Part shown: positions 49,957 through 60,701 of the stretch, one piece after another
How the letters are laid out: every line of letters begins with the position of its first letter
Position numbering within the stretch: position 1 is the stretch's first letter
Assembly: GCF_001184025.1 (NCBI RefSeq)
Contig: NZ_BBYG01000008.1
Coordinates: forward strand, 248,001 to 312,000
DNA length: 64,000 nt
DNA from: Streptomyces maremycinicus
Lineage (GTDB): Bacteria > Actinomycetota > Actinomycetes > Streptomycetales > Streptomycetaceae
Reading direction: 5' to 3'
Program-made: the position numbers and the translations under genes
Notes under the pieces: generated by a model
Databases searched by the model: none
What the model saw: only the letters and a program-made list of their open reading frames with translations
Told to the model about the DNA's origin: nothing

Positions 49957-50793
49957 ATGGTGCAGATCAAGAGCCCCGAGCAGATCGCCAAGATGCGCGA
50001 GGCGGGACTGGTCGTCGCCGCCATCCACGCGGCCACGCGCGAAGCGGCGGTGCCGGGGGCGACGACGAAGGACCTGGACGACGTCGCCCGCAAGGTCCTG
50101 GCGGAGAACGGCGCGAAGTCGAACTTCCTCGGCTACGGCGGCTTCCCCGCGACGATCTGCACCTCGGTGAACGACGTGGTGGTGCACGGCATCCCCTCCG
50201 ACGAGGTCGTCCTCAAGGACGGCGACATCATCTCCATCGACTGCGGCGCGATCGTCGACGGCTGGCACGGCGACGCCGCGTACACGGCGTTCGTCGGCTC
50301 GGGGCACGCTCCGGAGCTGATCGAGCTCTCCCGGGTCACCGAGGAGTCGATGTGGGCGGGCATCGCCGCGATGAAGGCGGGCAGCCGGCTGGTCGACGTG
50401 TCCCGTGCGATCGAGACGTACATCCGCCGTCAGCCCAAGCCGGGTGGCGGGCGCTACGGCATCATCGAGGACTACGGCGGCCACGGCATCGGCACCGAGA
50501 TGCACATGGACCCCCACCTGCTGAACTACGTGGACCGCAGGCGGGGCAAGGGGCCGAAGCTGGTGCCCGGCTTCTGCCTGGCCATCGAGCCGATGGTGTC
50601 CCTGGGGACCCCGCGGACCGAGGTCCTCGAGGACGACTGGACGGTCATCACGACCGACGGCACGTGGTCCTCGCACTGGGAGCACTCGGTCGCGCTGACC
50701 GAGGCGGGGCCGCTGGTGCTGACCGCGGTGGACGGCGGCAGGGCGAAGCTGGCCGAGCACGGGGTCGAGGCGGCGCCGGACCCGCTGGGCTGA
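49957..50793 (+). CDS. map: methionine aminopeptidase, type I
   Basis: 278 aa. Metal ligands lie in IDCGAIVDGWHGD (two Asp), GGHGIGTEMH (His), LAIEPMV (Glu) and WEHSVALTEAGP (Glu). Removes N-terminal Met. Follows adk with its own start region after the terminator. Confidence 0.97.
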   Translation: MVQIKSPEQIAKMREAGLVVAAIHAATREAAVPGATTKDLDDVARKVLAENGAKSNFLGYGGFPATICTSVNDVVVHGIPSDEVVLKDGDIISIDCGAIVDGWHGDAAYTAFVGSGHAPELIELSRVTEESMWAGIAAMKAGSRLVDVSRAIETYIRRQPKPGGGRYGIIEDYGGHGIGTEMHMDPHLLNYVDRRRGKGPKLVPGFCLAIEPMVSLGTPRTEVLEDDWTVITTDGTWSSHWEHSVALTEAGPLVLTAVDGGRAKLAEHGVEAAPDPLG

Positions 50794-50856
50794 GCCTCCC
50801 TCCGGGGTGAGCGCCGGGGGTGACTCGCCCCCGCCGCCCGTTCCCCTCCCGACCCC

Positions 50857-50922
50857 GGGGGCTGTGCCCCGGGACCCCTCACGCCCCTGACGGGCCTCGT
50901 CCTCGAACGCCGGACGTGCCGA
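50857..50922. repeat. Streptomyces dispersed intergenic repeat
   Basis: GGGGGCTGTGCCCCGGGACC with a later GACGGGCCTCGTCCTCGAAC block is a repeat I recall from many Streptomyces intergenic regions. The 292-bp map-infA gap also holds TAGACT (50987-50992), a possible -10 for infA. Confidence 0.5.
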
Positions 50923-51085
50923 TCGTTGCTTAGGGATCTCCCTGGCGGGGCAGACTTCACGATTCGTCTTTCGGCGGGGCCTGACGTAGACTGACTCGTC
51001 GGCTCTCGTGCACTCGCATGTCTGCATGCACCCTTACGGGAAACGCAGGGGAGTCGATCAAGGTAGTCGATTCGAAGGGCGAAGC

Positions 51086-51307
51086 GTGGCCAAGAAGCAA
51101 GGTGCCATCGAGATCGAGGGCACTGTCGTCGAGTCTCTTCCGAACGCCATGTTCAAGGTCGAGCTCCAGAACGGCCACCAGGTCCTGGCACACATCAGCG
51201 GCAAGATGCGTATGCACTACATCCGTATCCTCCCTGACGACCGGGTCGTGGTGGAGCTGTCTCCGTACGACCTCACGCGTGGCCGGATCGTCTACCGCTA
51301 CAAGTAG
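51086..51307 (+). CDS. infA: translation initiation factor IF-1
   Basis: 73 aa, GTG start after GGGCGAAGC. OB-fold protein binding the A-site ([32 protein letters not shown]). Full length. Confidence 0.97.
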   Translation: MAKKQGAIEIEGTVVESLPNAMFKVELQNGHQVLAHISGKMRMHYIRILPDDRVVVELSPYDLTRGRIVYRYK

Positions 51308-51379
51308 ATCTTGCCCATGCCCTGTGCGCGGTTCCGCGTGCGGGGTTGCCGGCAACTGACCCGGAGAACCTCACATCCC

Positions 51380-51493
51380 ATGAAGGTCAAGCCGAGCGTC
51401 AAGAAGATCTGCGACAAGTGCAGGGTGATCCGCCGTCACGGTCGGGTCATGGTCATTTGCGAGAACCCGCGCCACAAGCAGCGCCAGGGCTGA
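51380..51493 (+). CDS. rpmJ: 50S ribosomal protein L36 (zinc type)
   Basis: 37 aa. [20 protein letters not shown] and a later Cys and His ([11 protein letters not shown]) make a zinc-binding form. Too short to be noticed by length alone, but sequence and place are diagnostic. Confidence 0.96.
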   Translation: MKVKPSVKKICDKCRVIRRHGRVMVICENPRHKQRQG

Positions 51494-51704
51494 TCGCTCA
51501 GAGATCACACCCTCTGCATCGACATCGCAGAGACTTCGCGCGACGCGAGCAGTTTATGTTCATACGCAGATCCCAGACGGGTGCTCCCGTCTGATACCCC
51601 CGGCTCGGAGGCCGGGGACCCATCCGTACCTAATCCTCACGAGGAGGCCGGCGGGTGGGAGTCGGTTCTGCGGAAGACCTCCGAAGATCAACTGGAGCCA
51701 TTGA

Positions 51705-52085
51705 ATGGCACGCGTTTCCGGTGTCGACATCCCGCGCGAAAAGCGTGTGGAGGTCGCCCTCACCTACGTGTTCGGCATCGGCCGGACCCTCTCCCAGGAG
51801 ACGCTGGCAGCGACCGGCGTCGACCCGAACACCCGCGTTCGCGACCTCTCCGAGGAGCAGCTCGTCGCGATCCGCGAGTACGTGGACGCCAACATCAAGA
51901 CCGAGGGTGACCTCCGTCGCGAGATCCAGGCCGACATCCGCCGCAAGGTCGAGATCGGTTGCTACCAGGGTCTCCGTCACCGTCGTGGTCTGCCTGTCCG
52001 CGGTCAGCGCACCAGCACGAACGCTCGTACCCGCAAGGGCCCGCGTCGCGCCATCGCCGGCAAGAAGAAGCCGGGCAAGAAGTAG
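51705..52085 (+). CDS. rpsM: 30S ribosomal protein S13
   Basis: 126 aa, standard. [25 protein letters not shown] start and basic tail. The 211-bp gap before it contains a CCCCGGC/GCCGGGG hairpin near 51597-51619. Confidence 0.98.
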   Translation: MARVSGVDIPREKRVEVALTYVFGIGRTLSQETLAATGVDPNTRVRDLSEEQLVAIREYVDANIKTEGDLRREIQADIRRKVEIGCYQGLRHRRGLPVRGQRTSTNARTRKGPRRAIAGKKKPGKK

Positions 52086-52156
52086 TCCTCAGCGGACAAC
52101 GCTTCATCAGCGGTCTTCAGCTGTAGGACCGACCACCTCCCCGTAGGAGTTTGTAG

Positions 52157-52561
52157 ATGCCCCCCAAGGGTCGTCAGGGCGCTGCCAAGAAGGTGCGCCG
52201 CAAGGAAAAGAAGAACGTCGCGCACGGCCAGGCGCACATCAAGAGCACGTTCAACAACACGATCGTGTCCATCACGGACCCGGCCGGAAACGTGATCTCG
52301 TGGGCCTCCGCCGGCCACGTCGGTTTCAAGGGCTCGCGCAAGTCCACGCCGTTCGCCGCGCAGATGGCCGCCGAGTCGGCCGCCCGTCGCGCGCAGGAGC
52401 ACGGCATGCGCAAGGTCGACGTCTTCGTCAAGGGCCCGGGCGCCGGTCGTGAGACCGCCATCCGTTCGCTCCAGGCGACGGGCCTCGAGGTCGGCTCCAT
52501 CCAGGACGTCACCCCGACCCCGCACAACGGTTGCCGTCCGCCGAAGCGTCGTCGCGTCTGA
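52157..52561 (+). CDS. rpsK: 30S ribosomal protein S11
   Basis: 134 aa, standard; platform protein with the C-terminal [16 protein letters not shown]. The last 35 bp, including the stop, are duplicated 101 bp downstream. Confidence 0.98.
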   Translation: MPPKGRQGAAKKVRRKEKKNVAHGQAHIKSTFNNTIVSITDPAGNVISWASAGHVGFKGSRKSTPFAAQMAAESAARRAQEHGMRKVDVFVKGPGAGRETAIRSLQATGLEVGSIQDVTPTPHNGCRPPKRRRV

Positions 52562-52599
52562 CGTATCGACCTACGGTGGTCAGGCCTCCGGCTGGGGGT

Positions 52600-52617
52600 G
52601 TGGGGGTCGTCCCCCAC
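52600..52617 (+). terminator. hairpin between the rpsK end and its duplicate
   Basis: GTGGGGG-TCGT-CCCCCAC, a 7-bp stem. No T tract. Lies between the two copies of the rpsK tail. Confidence 0.4.
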
Positions 52618-52627
52618 ATATCGCAGT

Positions 52628-52666
52628 ACGGTTGCCGTCCGCCGAAGCGTCGTCGCGTCTGACGTA
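52628..52666 (+). pseudogene. 39-bp duplicate of the rpsK 3' end
   Basis: Identical over 39 bp to 52527-52565, which covers the last 11 codons of rpsK less a base, its stop and 4 further bases. It is a non-coding relic in the rpsK-rpoA gap. Confidence 0.9.
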
Positions 52667-52816
52667 CGGCCGCGTGTCGGTTTGAGGCTTTCGGGCGGTA
52701 CGGCTCCGTAAAAGGGCCGTATCGCCCGTACCCTTGCAGTACCCGTGCGGTAGGTACGCACGGTTCCGTCGGACGTCAAATAGCGGGCGTCCACGAAAGA
52801 AGGATCTGATCGCCAC

Positions 52817-53839
52817 ATGCTGATCGCTCAGCGTCCCTCGTTGACCGAAGAGGTCGTCGACGAGTTCCGCTCCCGGTTCGTCATCGAGCCGCTGGAGCCG
52901 GGCTTCGGCTACACCCTCGGCAACTCCCTCCGCCGTACCCTCCTGTCCTCGATCCCGGGTGCCGCCGTCACCTCGATCCGGATCGACGGCGTGCTGCACG
53001 AGTTCACCACCGTGCCGGGCGTCAAGGAGGACGTCACCGACCTGATCCTCAACATCAAGCAGCTGGTCGTCTCCTCGGAGCACGACGAGCCGGTCGTGAT
53101 GTACCTGCGCAAGCAGGGGCCGGGTCTGGTCACCGCCGCCGACATCGCGCCCCCGGCCGGTGTCGAGGTGCACAACCCCGACCTCGTCCTCGCCACGCTC
53201 AACGGCAAGGGCAAGCTGGAGATGGAGCTGACCGTCGAGCGCGGTCGCGGTTACGTCTCCGCCGTGCAGAACAAGCAGGTCGGTCAGGAGATCGGGCGCG
53301 TTCCGGTCGACTCGATCTACTCGCCGGTTCTCAAGGTCACGTACAAGGTCGAGGCCACGCGTGTCGAGCAGCGCACCGACTTCGACAAGCTGATCGTCGA
53401 CGTCGAGACCAAGCAGGCGATGCGTCCGCGTGACGCCATGGCCTCCGCGGGCAAGACGCTGGTCGAGCTGTTCGGTCTCGCCCGCGAGCTGAACATCGAC
53501 GCCGAGGGCATCGACATGGGGCCGTCCCCCACGGACGCCGCCCTCGCCGCCGACCTCGCGCTGCCGATCGAGGAGCTCGAGCTCACCGTTCGGTCGTACA
53601 ACTGCCTCAAGCGTGAGGGCATCCACTCCGTGGGTGAGCTCGTCGCCCGTTCCGAGGCCGACCTGCTGGACATCCGCAACTTCGGCGCGAAGTCCATCGA
53701 CGAGGTCAAGGCGAAGCTGGCCGGCATGGGTCTCGCGCTCAAGGACAGCCCGCCCGGATTCGACCCGACCGCCGCCGCCGACGCCTTCGGCGCCGACGAC
53801 GACGCGGACGCCGGCTTCGTCGAGACCGAGCAGTACTGA
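52817..53839 (+). CDS. rpoA: RNA polymerase alpha subunit
   Basis: 340 aa. N-terminal dimerisation domain ([29 protein letters not shown]), then a flexible linker and the C-terminal domain ([20 protein letters not shown] ... [25 protein letters not shown]). An acidic tail follows. RBS GAAAGAAGGA. Confidence 0.98.
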   Translation: MLIAQRPSLTEEVVDEFRSRFVIEPLEPGFGYTLGNSLRRTLLSSIPGAAVTSIRIDGVLHEFTTVPGVKEDVTDLILNIKQLVVSSEHDEPVVMYLRKQGPGLVTAADIAPPAGVEVHNPDLVLATLNGKGKLEMELTVERGRGYVSAVQNKQVGQEIGRVPVDSIYSPVLKVTYKVEATRVEQRTDFDKLIVDVETKQAMRPRDAMASAGKTLVELFGLARELNIDAEGIDMGPSPTDAALAADLALPIEELELTVRSYNCLKREGIHSVGELVARSEADLLDIRNFGAKSIDEVKAKLAGMGLALKDSPPGFDPTAAADAFGADDDADAGFVETEQY

Positions 53840-53880
53840 GAGCTCGGGACCGACTGCCGGTTCCCGGGAGCGGGTGCGCT

Positions 53881-53910
53881 GTGGCTTGTCGCGCAGTTCC
53901 CCGCGCCCCT
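53881..53910. repeat. dispersed 30-bp intergenic repeat, copy 1
   Basis: Starts GTGGCTTGTCGCGCAGTTCC and ends CGCGCCCCT. Identical to 59606-59635 and one base different from 63736-63765. All three copies lie in gaps after genes. Confidence 0.85.
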
Positions 53911-54016
53911 TCCGACCCGCCCTTCGGGGCTCGTCGGATCTTCGACGGGCAATCGCCCGCTCGGACACTGACCCCGGTACCTGATACGGCCGGGGCAGAC
54001 ACCTAGGAGAAACGCC

Positions 54017-54529
54017 ATGCCGAAGCCCACCAAGGGTGCCCGTCTGGGCGGCAGCGCCGCGCACGAGAAGCTGCTCCTCGCGAACCTCGCGAAGTCGCTC
54101 TTCGAGCACGGCCGCATCACCACCACCGAGGCGAAGGCGCGCAAGCTGCGCCCGTACGCCGAGCGTCTGGTCACCAAGGCGAAGAAGGGCGACCTTCACA
54201 ACCGCCGTCAGGTGCTCCAGGTGATCACGGACAAGAGCATCGTGCACACGCTCTTCACCGAGATCGGCCCGCGCTACGAGAACCGTCCCGGTGGCTACAC
54301 CCGCATCACCAAGATCGGTAACCGTCGTGGCGACAACGCGCCCATGGCTGTCATCGAGCTGGTCGAGGCGCTGACCGTCGCGCAGCAGGCCACCGGTGAG
54401 GCCGAGGCCGCCACCAAGCGTGCGGTCAAGGAAGACGCCCTCAAGAAGGACGAGGTCGTCGAGGACGCCAAGCCCGCCGACGAGGCTGCGGCCGACGAGG
54501 CTCCGGCCGAGGAGTCCAAGGACGCCTGA
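54017..54529 (+). CDS. rplQ: 50S ribosomal protein L17
   Basis: 170 aa, about 45 longer than E. coli owing to an acidic Ala/Glu/Lys tail ([20 protein letters not shown]). Core starts [22 protein letters not shown]. Last gene of the alpha operon, followed by a terminator. Confidence 0.98.
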   Translation: MPKPTKGARLGGSAAHEKLLLANLAKSLFEHGRITTTEAKARKLRPYAERLVTKAKKGDLHNRRQVLQVITDKSIVHTLFTEIGPRYENRPGGYTRITKIGNRRGDNAPMAVIELVEALTVAQQATGEAEAATKRAVKEDALKKDEVVEDAKPADEAAADEAPAEESKDA

Positions 54530-54547
54530 GGCACCGCCTCGCAGTGG

Positions 54548-54586
54548 ACGGGTCCGCCCTTCGGGGCGGGCCCGTTCCGCGTTTTT
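54548..54586 (+). terminator. rho-independent terminator after rplQ
   Basis: A 12-bp stem (ACGGGTCCGCCC / GGGCGGGCCCGT, one G-T pair), TTCG loop, then TTTTT shortly after. Confidence 0.85.
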
Positions 54587-54617
54587 CCGAAGGTCGCAGG
54601 GTGGAGAGGAACCAGGA

Positions 54618-55475
54618 GTGAGTGACGAAGCGGCGCCCGGGTTCGTACGGGTGCGGATGGACCTCTCGTACGACGGGAGCGGGTTCTCCGGGTGGGCCAA
54701 GCAGGCCGGCGGGCGGCGGACCGTGCAGGGCGAGATCGAGGACGCCCTGCGGACCGTGACCCGGTCGGGGGAGACCACGTACGAGCTGACCGTGGCGGGG
54801 CGCACGGACGCCGGTGTGCACGCGCGCGGACAGGTGGCGCACGTCGATCTGCCGGAGGACCTCTGGGCCGAGCACCGGGAGAAGCTGCTCAAGCGGCTCG
54901 CCGGTCGGCTCGCCAAGGACGTCAGGATCTGGTCCCTGGAGGAGGCGCCCGCCGGGTTCAACGCGCGGTTCTCGGCGATCTGGCGCCGGTACGCGTACCG
55001 GGTCACCGACGACCCGGGGGGTGTCGACCCCCTGCTGCGCAGCCACGTCCTCTGGCACGACTGGCCCCTCGACGTCGACGCCATGAACGAGGCCGCCCGG
55101 CGGCTGCTCGGTGAGCACGACTTCGCCGCCTACTGCAAGCGTCGGGAGGGGGCCACGACCATCCGCACGCTCCAGGAGCTGAGCCTGGTGCGCGGTGAGG
55201 ACGGGGTCGTCACCGCGACCGTCCGTGCCGACGCCTTCTGCCACAACATGGTGCGTTCGCTGATCGGGGCGCTGCTGTTCGTCGGCGACGGGCACCGGGG
55301 CGCGGAGTGGCCCGGGAAGGTGCTTGCGGCAGGCGTGCGGGACTCGGCCGTGCATGTCGTACGGCCGCACGGGCTGACGCTGGAGGAGGTCGGCTATCCG
55401 GCCGACGAGCTGCTCGCCGCCCGTAACAAGGAGGCGCGCAACCGGCGGACGCTGCCCGGGGCCGGCTGCTGCTGA
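54618..55475 (+). CDS. truA: tRNA pseudouridine synthase A
   Basis: 285 aa; GTG start with CAGGAG just upstream. Converts U38-40 of tRNA to pseudouridine. Catalytic Asp in [25 protein letters not shown] near the start and [17 protein letters not shown] near the end are typical. Confidence 0.97.
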   Translation: MSDEAAPGFVRVRMDLSYDGSGFSGWAKQAGGRRTVQGEIEDALRTVTRSGETTYELTVAGRTDAGVHARGQVAHVDLPEDLWAEHREKLLKRLAGRLAKDVRIWSLEEAPAGFNARFSAIWRRYAYRVTDDPGGVDPLLRSHVLWHDWPLDVDAMNEAARRLLGEHDFAAYCKRREGATTIRTLQELSLVRGEDGVVTATVRADAFCHNMVRSLIGALLFVGDGHRGAEWPGKVLAAGVRDSAVHVVRPHGLTLEEVGYPADELLAARNKEARNRRTLPGAGCC

Positions 55476-55533
55476 GCCGGCCGCCGCCGGGCCGTCGGCC
55501 GCCGTGCCCCCGGTCCGGCGTCGGCGTCCGCGG

Positions 55534-56406
55534 TCAGTTCGCGGCCGCCGCCGACGCCTGGGCCTCGCCGCGCTGACGGATGCGCTGGAAGGCGAACTCC
55601 GCGAGGTCGTCGCCCGCGGCGAAGACCGCCGTGTCCTTCGTGGTCACGTCCTTGCCGTCCGTGAAGCCCGTGATCGTGAAGTAGGCGTACCGGCCGTAGG
55701 AGTTGGTCGTGGAGCGGCAGATCGCGCCGGCGCAGAAGGGCTTGACGCCGCCGCCGGTGAGGGCCTTGACGATGCTCTGCTTGTCGGCCTGGGCCTTGAC
55801 CTTGAGGGCCTGTGCCTCGGTGTCGAAGACCGCCACACCGACCGTGACCGCGATGTTGTCCTTGGTGTACGTGATGCGCATGAGGCGCGTGCAGTCATTG
55901 GCCGTGAGCACCTTGGGCAGGGTGCCCTGGACGCCCGTGGTGCAGGTGGTGCTGTCGGCCTTGGGGCCCTTCTTGTACACGGCCGAGCCCATGGTCAGCT
56001 GTGTGCCGGGGAAGAGCAGGTCCGGCCCGTTGGGGGCGGTGTCCTTGGCCTTGCTGGCGACGAACTCCTTCGGGTCCAGCGGGGGCGGGGCGCTCGTCGG
56101 GGCGAAGGAGGGGGTGCCGGACGCGCTCGGCAGGTCGGTCGCGGCCTGGGAGGAGGTCGGCTTGTTCGCCTCGTCGCTGCCGTTGGCCGACACCACGGCC
56201 ATGGCGACGGCGGTGCCGACGGCGACCGTGGCGAGCACGCCGCCGCCTATGAGGAACAGCCGGCGGCGTTTGTTGCGCGTCTCGGACGCCTCCGCGAGCG
56301 CGGCCCAGTCCGGGGTCGGCCCGTCATCGCCGCTGGTCCACGGCTGCTGGGAGTTCGGTTTCCACGGATCCCACTGGGACTGAGGTCCCCCCTGCCCATA
56401 GCTCAT
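55534..56406 (-). CDS. membrane-anchored protein of unknown function
   Basis: 290 aa from the ATG at 56406; one two codons earlier also possible, both with weak sites. A cytoplasmic Gln/Pro-rich head (GPQSQWDPWKPNSQQPWT) and a basic NKRRR precede one membrane helix (LFLIGGGVLATVAVGTAVAMAVV, about residues 47-69). A Ser/Pro/Thr linker and an outer domain with four Cys follow (TCTTG, NDCTR, FCAGAICRS). It is common in Streptomyces next to truA-rplM; no known function. Confidence 0.85.
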   Translation of the reverse strand: MSYGQGGPQSQWDPWKPNSQQPWTSGDDGPTPDWAALAEASETRNKRRRLFLIGGGVLATVAVGTAVAMAVVSANGSDEANKPTSSQAATDLPSASGTPSFAPTSAPPPLDPKEFVASKAKDTAPNGPDLLFPGTQLTMGSAVYKKGPKADSTTCTTGVQGTLPKVLTANDCTRLMRITYTKDNIAVTVGVAVFDTEAQALKVKAQADKQSIVKALTGGGVKPFCAGAICRSTTNSYGRYAYFTITGFTDGKDVTTKDTAVFAAGDDLAEFAFQRIRQRGEAQASAAAAN

Positions 56407-56846
56407 GGGGCGCATCTTAGACGGGGAGCGGGGGATGCTGTTCCGCCCCAACCGGCGCTGAAGTCCCCGGTGTTCCCGGCGCGAGTGCGGGCAAAGGCGA
56501 CATCTCCGGGTGGTTGGTGCGGCATATTCGCAGGCCGGTGCCGGTAGTGTGGCGCAGGCCACTCCGGCAGGGGGTTTCCCGTGGCCGGATCCGGTGAGGC
56601 TGACATGCTCACGCGTGATCGGGCGACAGGGCCCGTTTTGACCCGGCGCCCGAGACCCGGGTATCCTGCATCTTCGTTGTGTATTGGCGCGCTCTTCTCA
56701 CGGGACGGGCCCTTACACCGGTCCACCGGGCCGATGACCAGCGACCAGCACGCGGTTTGCGTCACCGCAGTGCGGTCTGGGCTGTCGTGATCGTCTTCGG
56801 TGACCTTGTCAGGACCAATTCACTGAAGAAGCGAAGGCTACGAACC
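56407..56846 (+). promoter_or_regulatory. 440-bp rplM upstream region with promoter
   Basis: TTGACC (56638-56643), 18 bp, TATCCT (56662-56667): a good vegetative promoter for rplM-rpsI, leaving a leader of about 175 nt. No gene seen in this stretch. Confidence 0.65.
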
Positions 56847-57290
56847 GTGCGTACGTACAGCCCCAAGCCCGGCGATGTGACGCGCCAGTGGCACGTCATC
56901 GACGCTCAGGACATCGTCCTGGGCCGTCTCGCCACCACTGCCGCGTCCCTCCTCCGGGGCAAGCACAAGCCGATCTACGCGCCCCACGTCGACACCGGTG
57001 ACTTCGTCATCATCATCAACGCGGACAAGGTGCACCTCTCCGGCAACAAGCGGACCCAGAAGATGGCCTACCGCCACTCCGGGTACCCGGGCGGTCTGCG
57101 CTCCGTGCGCTACGACGACCTGCTGGCGAACAACCCCGAGAAGGCCGTCGAGAAGGCCGTCAAGGGCATGCTCCCCAAGAACACGCTGGGCCGTCAGATG
57201 CTCTCGAAGCTGAAGGTCTACAAGGGTGACGTGCACCCGCACGCGGCGCAGCAGCCCGTGCCGTTCGAGATCACCCAGGTCGCGCAGTAA
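56847..57290 (+). CDS. rplM: 50S ribosomal protein L13
   Basis: 147 aa, GTG start. Early assembly protein; [20 protein letters not shown] and [14 protein letters not shown] are typical. rpsI follows 40 bp later. Confidence 0.98.
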   Translation: MRTYSPKPGDVTRQWHVIDAQDIVLGRLATTAASLLRGKHKPIYAPHVDTGDFVIIINADKVHLSGNKRTQKMAYRHSGYPGGLRSVRYDDLLANNPEKAVEKAVKGMLPKNTLGRQMLSKLKVYKGDVHPHAAQQPVPFEITQVAQ

Positions 57291-57330
57291 TTCCGGCCAC
57301 ACCCCTAGCTGAAAAGAACTGAGGAGAACC

Positions 57331-57852
57331 GTGGCCGAGACCACTGCCGAGCAGCCGCTCGAAGAGACCGAGCTCGTCGACATCGAGAGCTACACCACCG
57401 AGTCCGAGGTCCCCGTCGAGGGTGAGTACACCTCGGAGTCCCTCGCGTCCCGCTTCGGTGAGCCCCAGCCGGCCGCCGGCCTGGGCCGTCGCAAGAACGC
57501 CATCGCCCGCGTCCGGATCGTCCCGGGCTCCGGCAAGTGGAAGATCAACGGTCGCACCCTCGAGGACTACTTCCCGAACAAGGTGCACCAGCAGGAAGTC
57601 AACGAGCCCTTCAAGGTGCTCGAGCTCGAAGGCCGCTACGACGTCATCGCCCGTATCTCGGGTGGCGGTGTCTCCGGTCAGGCCGGTGCGCTCCGTCTCG
57701 GTGTCGCCCGCGCGCTGAACGAGGCCGACGTCGACAACAACCGTGGCGCCCTCAAGAAGGCCGGCTTCCTCACGCGTGACGACCGTGCGGTCGAGCGCAA
57801 GAAGGCCGGTCTCAAGAAGGCCCGCAAGGCCCCGCAGTACAGCAAGCGTTAA
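57331..57852 (+). CDS. rpsI: 30S ribosomal protein S9
   Basis: 173 aa, GTG start after GAGGAGAACC. An acidic N-terminal extension of about 50 residues precedes the conserved core ([19 protein letters not shown]). The basic tail [11 protein letters not shown] touches P-site tRNA. Confidence 0.98.
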   Translation: MAETTAEQPLEETELVDIESYTTESEVPVEGEYTSESLASRFGEPQPAAGLGRRKNAIARVRIVPGSGKWKINGRTLEDYFPNKVHQQEVNEPFKVLELEGRYDVIARISGGGVSGQAGALRLGVARALNEADVDNNRGALKKAGFLTRDDRAVERKKAGLKKARKAPQYSKR

Positions 57853-57914
57853 GCTTCGCTGCCTGCTCGTACGTATTCCGGGTCGGACCCGTGCGGTTCG
57901 CTCGTACGTACTCC

Positions 57915-57959
57915 GAACGCCCCGGCGGCACGCCACAGTGTCGCCGGGGCGTTCGTTTT
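57915..57959 (+). terminator. terminator after rpsI
   Basis: A 13-bp perfect stem (GAACGCCCCGGCG / CGCCGGGGCGTTC) followed by GTTTTC. Just before it CGTACGTA occurs twice about 37 bp apart. Confidence 0.85.
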
Positions 57960-58124
57960 CTCGCAGCCGTGGGCGTATAACGGCACAAGGTGCTCAAAGG
58001 CTTGTGTGATCGGATGTTCAGGGCATCCAATGCCTGGACGCGGAGCCGCCGTGGACCGACCGACCGGTCGAGCGTCCGACGCACCCGCACGGCTTTTGAA
58101 ACTGATGCTTCCTCAGGAGGACAA

Positions 58125-59483
58125 GTGGGACGACTCTTCGGCACGGACGGCGTGCGCGGTGTCGCCAACGCGGATCTGACGGCGGAGATGGCGCTCGGCC
58201 TGTCCGTCGCCGCGGCGCACGTGCTGGCCGAGGCGGGTACGTTCGAGGGCCACCGGCCGGTGGCGGTCGTCGGACGGGACCCGCGTGCGTCCGGGGAGTT
58301 CCTCGAAGCCGCCGTGGTGGCCGGTCTGGCCAGTGCCGGCGTCGACGTGCTGAAGGTCGGCGTGCTGCCGACGCCCGCCGTCGCGTACCTCACCGGCGTG
58401 CTCGGCGCCGACCTCGGCGTGATGCTCTCCGCCAGCCACAACGCCATGCCCGACAACGGCATCAAGTTCTTCGCCCGGGGCGGCCACAAGCTCGCCGACG
58501 AGCTCGAGGACCGGATCGAGTCCGTCTACGACGAGCACCGCACCGGCGCGCCCTGGGAGCGGCCGACCGGCGGCGGTGTCGGTCGCGTCCGCTCGTACGA
58601 CGAGGGCTTCGACCGCTATGTGGCGCACCTCATCGCCGTACTGCCCAACCGGCTGGACGGGCTGAAGATCGTCCTCGACGAGGCGCACGGTGCCGCCGCC
58701 CGGGTGTCGCCGGAGGCGTTCACGCGGGCCGGCGCGGAGATCGTGACCATCGGTGCGGAGCCGGACGGGCTCAACATCAACGACGGGTGCGGGTCCACGC
58801 ACCTGGACAAGCTGAAGGCCGCGGTCATCGAGCACGGGGCCGCCTTCGGCATCGCGCACGACGGGGACGCCGACCGGTGCCTGGCCGTGGACCACACGGG
58901 TGACGAGATCGACGGGGACCAGATCCTCGCCGTGCTCGCGCTGGCCATGCGGGAGCGGGGCGCGCTGCGGTCCGACACCGTTGTCGCCACCGTCATGTCC
59001 AACCTCGGCTTCAAGCTGGCCATGGAGCGGGAGGGCATCCAGCTCGTGCAGGCCGCCGTCGGCGACCGGTATGTGCTGGAGGAGATGAAGGAGCACGGGT
59101 ACGCGCTCGGGGGCGAGCAGTCCGGGCACGTGATCATCCTCGACCACGCGACGACCGGTGACGGCACGCTGACCGGGCTGATGCTCGCGGCTCGCGTCGC
59201 CGAGAGCGGACGGTCGCTGCGGGAGCTGGCGTCCGTGATGGAGCGGCTGCCGCAGGTGCTGATCAATGTGCCGGACGTCGACCGGTCCCGGGTCGGGAAG
59301 TCGGCCGAGCTGGCGACCGCCGTCGGAGAGGCGGAGCGGGAGCTCGGGTCCACCGGGCGGGTGCTGCTTCGGCCTTCGGGTACGGAGCCGTTGGTGCGGG
59401 TGATGGTCGAGGCCGCGGACATCGATCAGGCTCGCTCTGTTGCCGGGCGGCTGGCGGATGTCGTGAAGTCGGCGCTGGGTTAA
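58125..59483 (+). CDS. glmM: phosphoglucosamine mutase
   Basis: 452 aa; GTG start with an ideal CAGGAGGACAA site. Isomerises glucosamine-6-P to glucosamine-1-P for cell-wall UDP-GlcNAc. Phosphoserine loop [17 protein letters not shown] near residue 105, metal loop DGDADR, and the phosphate-binding [15 protein letters not shown] near the end. Works directly after GlmS, encoded 2.3 kb away. Confidence 0.97.
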   Translation: MGRLFGTDGVRGVANADLTAEMALGLSVAAAHVLAEAGTFEGHRPVAVVGRDPRASGEFLEAAVVAGLASAGVDVLKVGVLPTPAVAYLTGVLGADLGVMLSASHNAMPDNGIKFFARGGHKLADELEDRIESVYDEHRTGAPWERPTGGGVGRVRSYDEGFDRYVAHLIAVLPNRLDGLKIVLDEAHGAAARVSPEAFTRAGAEIVTIGAEPDGLNINDGCGSTHLDKLKAAVIEHGAAFGIAHDGDADRCLAVDHTGDEIDGDQILAVLALAMRERGALRSDTVVATVMSNLGFKLAMEREGIQLVQAAVGDRYVLEEMKEHGYALGGEQSGHVIILDHATTGDGTLTGLMLAARVAESGRSLRELASVMERLPQVLINVPDVDRSRVGKSAELATAVGEAERELGSTGRVLLRPSGTEPLVRVMVEAADIDQARSVAGRLADVVKSALG

Positions 59484-59605
59484 TCGGCGGGGGCCGGCTT
59501 CTCGGGCGGGTTCCTGGCGGCTGCCGGCGGTTGGGGGCGGGTCCGGAGCGGGTCCGGAGCGGGTTCGGGGTGGGGGTTCTGTGGGGTGCGGGCCGCGGCT
59601 GCGTC

Positions 59606-59635
59606 GTGGCTTGTCGCGCAGTTCCCCGCGCCCCT
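59606..59635. repeat. dispersed 30-bp intergenic repeat, copy 2
   Basis: Identical to copy 1 (53881-53910). Lies in the 263-bp gap between glmM and the DUF389 gene; nothing else is seen in that gap. Confidence 0.85.
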
Positions 59636-59746
59636 CGACGCGCTGTGGCCGGGCGGTGTTGAGCCGCGCCCTCCGTGTGTGAAAGCCGGGTGGGTGGGGT
59701 CGTGTTGAGTCCTGTTCTCTGCTGCTGAACAGCAGGGTGTTTCGTG

Positions 59747-60685
59747 CTAGGCCGGGTTCGGGCGTCGGCGTTGTTTTGACCAGAACCATTTCTGGGCCAG
59801 CAGGGTCAGGGTGCCGGCCAGGATGATGCCCAGGAGGTTCAGCAGGAGTTGTTCCGTCGAGCCGCGGGTCTGCGCCATGTCGCCGAAGCTGAGGGCCACG
59901 GCGGCGTTGGCGGCCGCCGGGACCGTCGTGACCGAGATCGCCACGCCCACCAGGGCGCCGGACTTCGCCGAGGTCAGGGAGAGGGTGCCGGCGGCGCCCG
60001 CCAGGACGGCCACGATGAAGGAGAAGGCGTCGGGGGCGTAGACGAATCCGGTCTGCGGGCGGTCGGCCTCCAGCTGCTTCTTGCTGAACAGATCGATCGC
60101 GTCCATGAAGAGGCTGAAGCCCACCGTCACCGCCATCGCCACCGCGAAGCCGGCCAGCAGGGCGATCAGTGAGCGCAGGGCCAGCCGGGGAGCCCGCTGC
60201 ACGATCGACGTGCAGACACCCGCGAGGGGGCCGAACTCCGGGCCCACCGCCATCGCGCCCACGATCAGGACCGCGTTGTCGAGCACCACGCCGCAGGCCG
60301 CGATCATCGTGGCGAGGGTGATGAACGCGAGGTAGGTGACCGAGAGCGTCGACTCCTCGTGCGTGGCGTCCGTGAGGTGTTCCCACAGCACCGCGTCGGC
60401 GCCCTCGCCCGGCGCCTCCTCCTCGGCCTTGTCGGCGCGCAGCGAGAGCGACAGATCGATGTTCTCCACGGCGATCGAGCCGTTCTTGTCCAGGCCCAAC
60501 TCCTGGAGCCCGGTGAGGAGTTCGTCGCCCGCCTCGCGCGCCACATCGCACAGCACGACATCGCCGGCCGGGTTGCGGGCCGCGCCCGGCAGCACCACGA
60601 GGTGGGTGGTGCCGACGGTGTTCTCGATCAGGGCGACCACGGCGTCGGTGCTGCCCGACGGGGTGATCAGACGCAGGTGCAGCAT
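59747..60685 (-). CDS. DUF389 membrane protein
   Basis: 312 aa. A soluble N-terminal domain of about 100 residues (LHLRLITPSGSTDAVVALIENTVG) is followed by five or six membrane helices with VLIVGAMAVGPEFGPLAGVC and ALVGVAISVTTVPAAANAAV, hallmarks of DUF389. Function unknown, possibly transport. It lies 16 bp downstream of coaA. Confidence 0.85.
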   Translation of the reverse strand: MLHLRLITPSGSTDAVVALIENTVGTTHLVVLPGAARNPAGDVVLCDVAREAGDELLTGLQELGLDKNGSIAVENIDLSLSLRADKAEEEAPGEGADAVLWEHLTDATHEESTLSVTYLAFITLATMIAACGVVLDNAVLIVGAMAVGPEFGPLAGVCTSIVQRAPRLALRSLIALLAGFAVAMAVTVGFSLFMDAIDLFSKKQLEADRPQTGFVYAPDAFSFIVAVLAGAAGTLSLTSAKSGALVGVAISVTTVPAAANAAVALSFGDMAQTRGSTEQLLLNLLGIILAGTLTLLAQKWFWSKQRRRPNPA

Positions 60686-60701
60686 GCAGGCAGGGTAGCC
60701 G

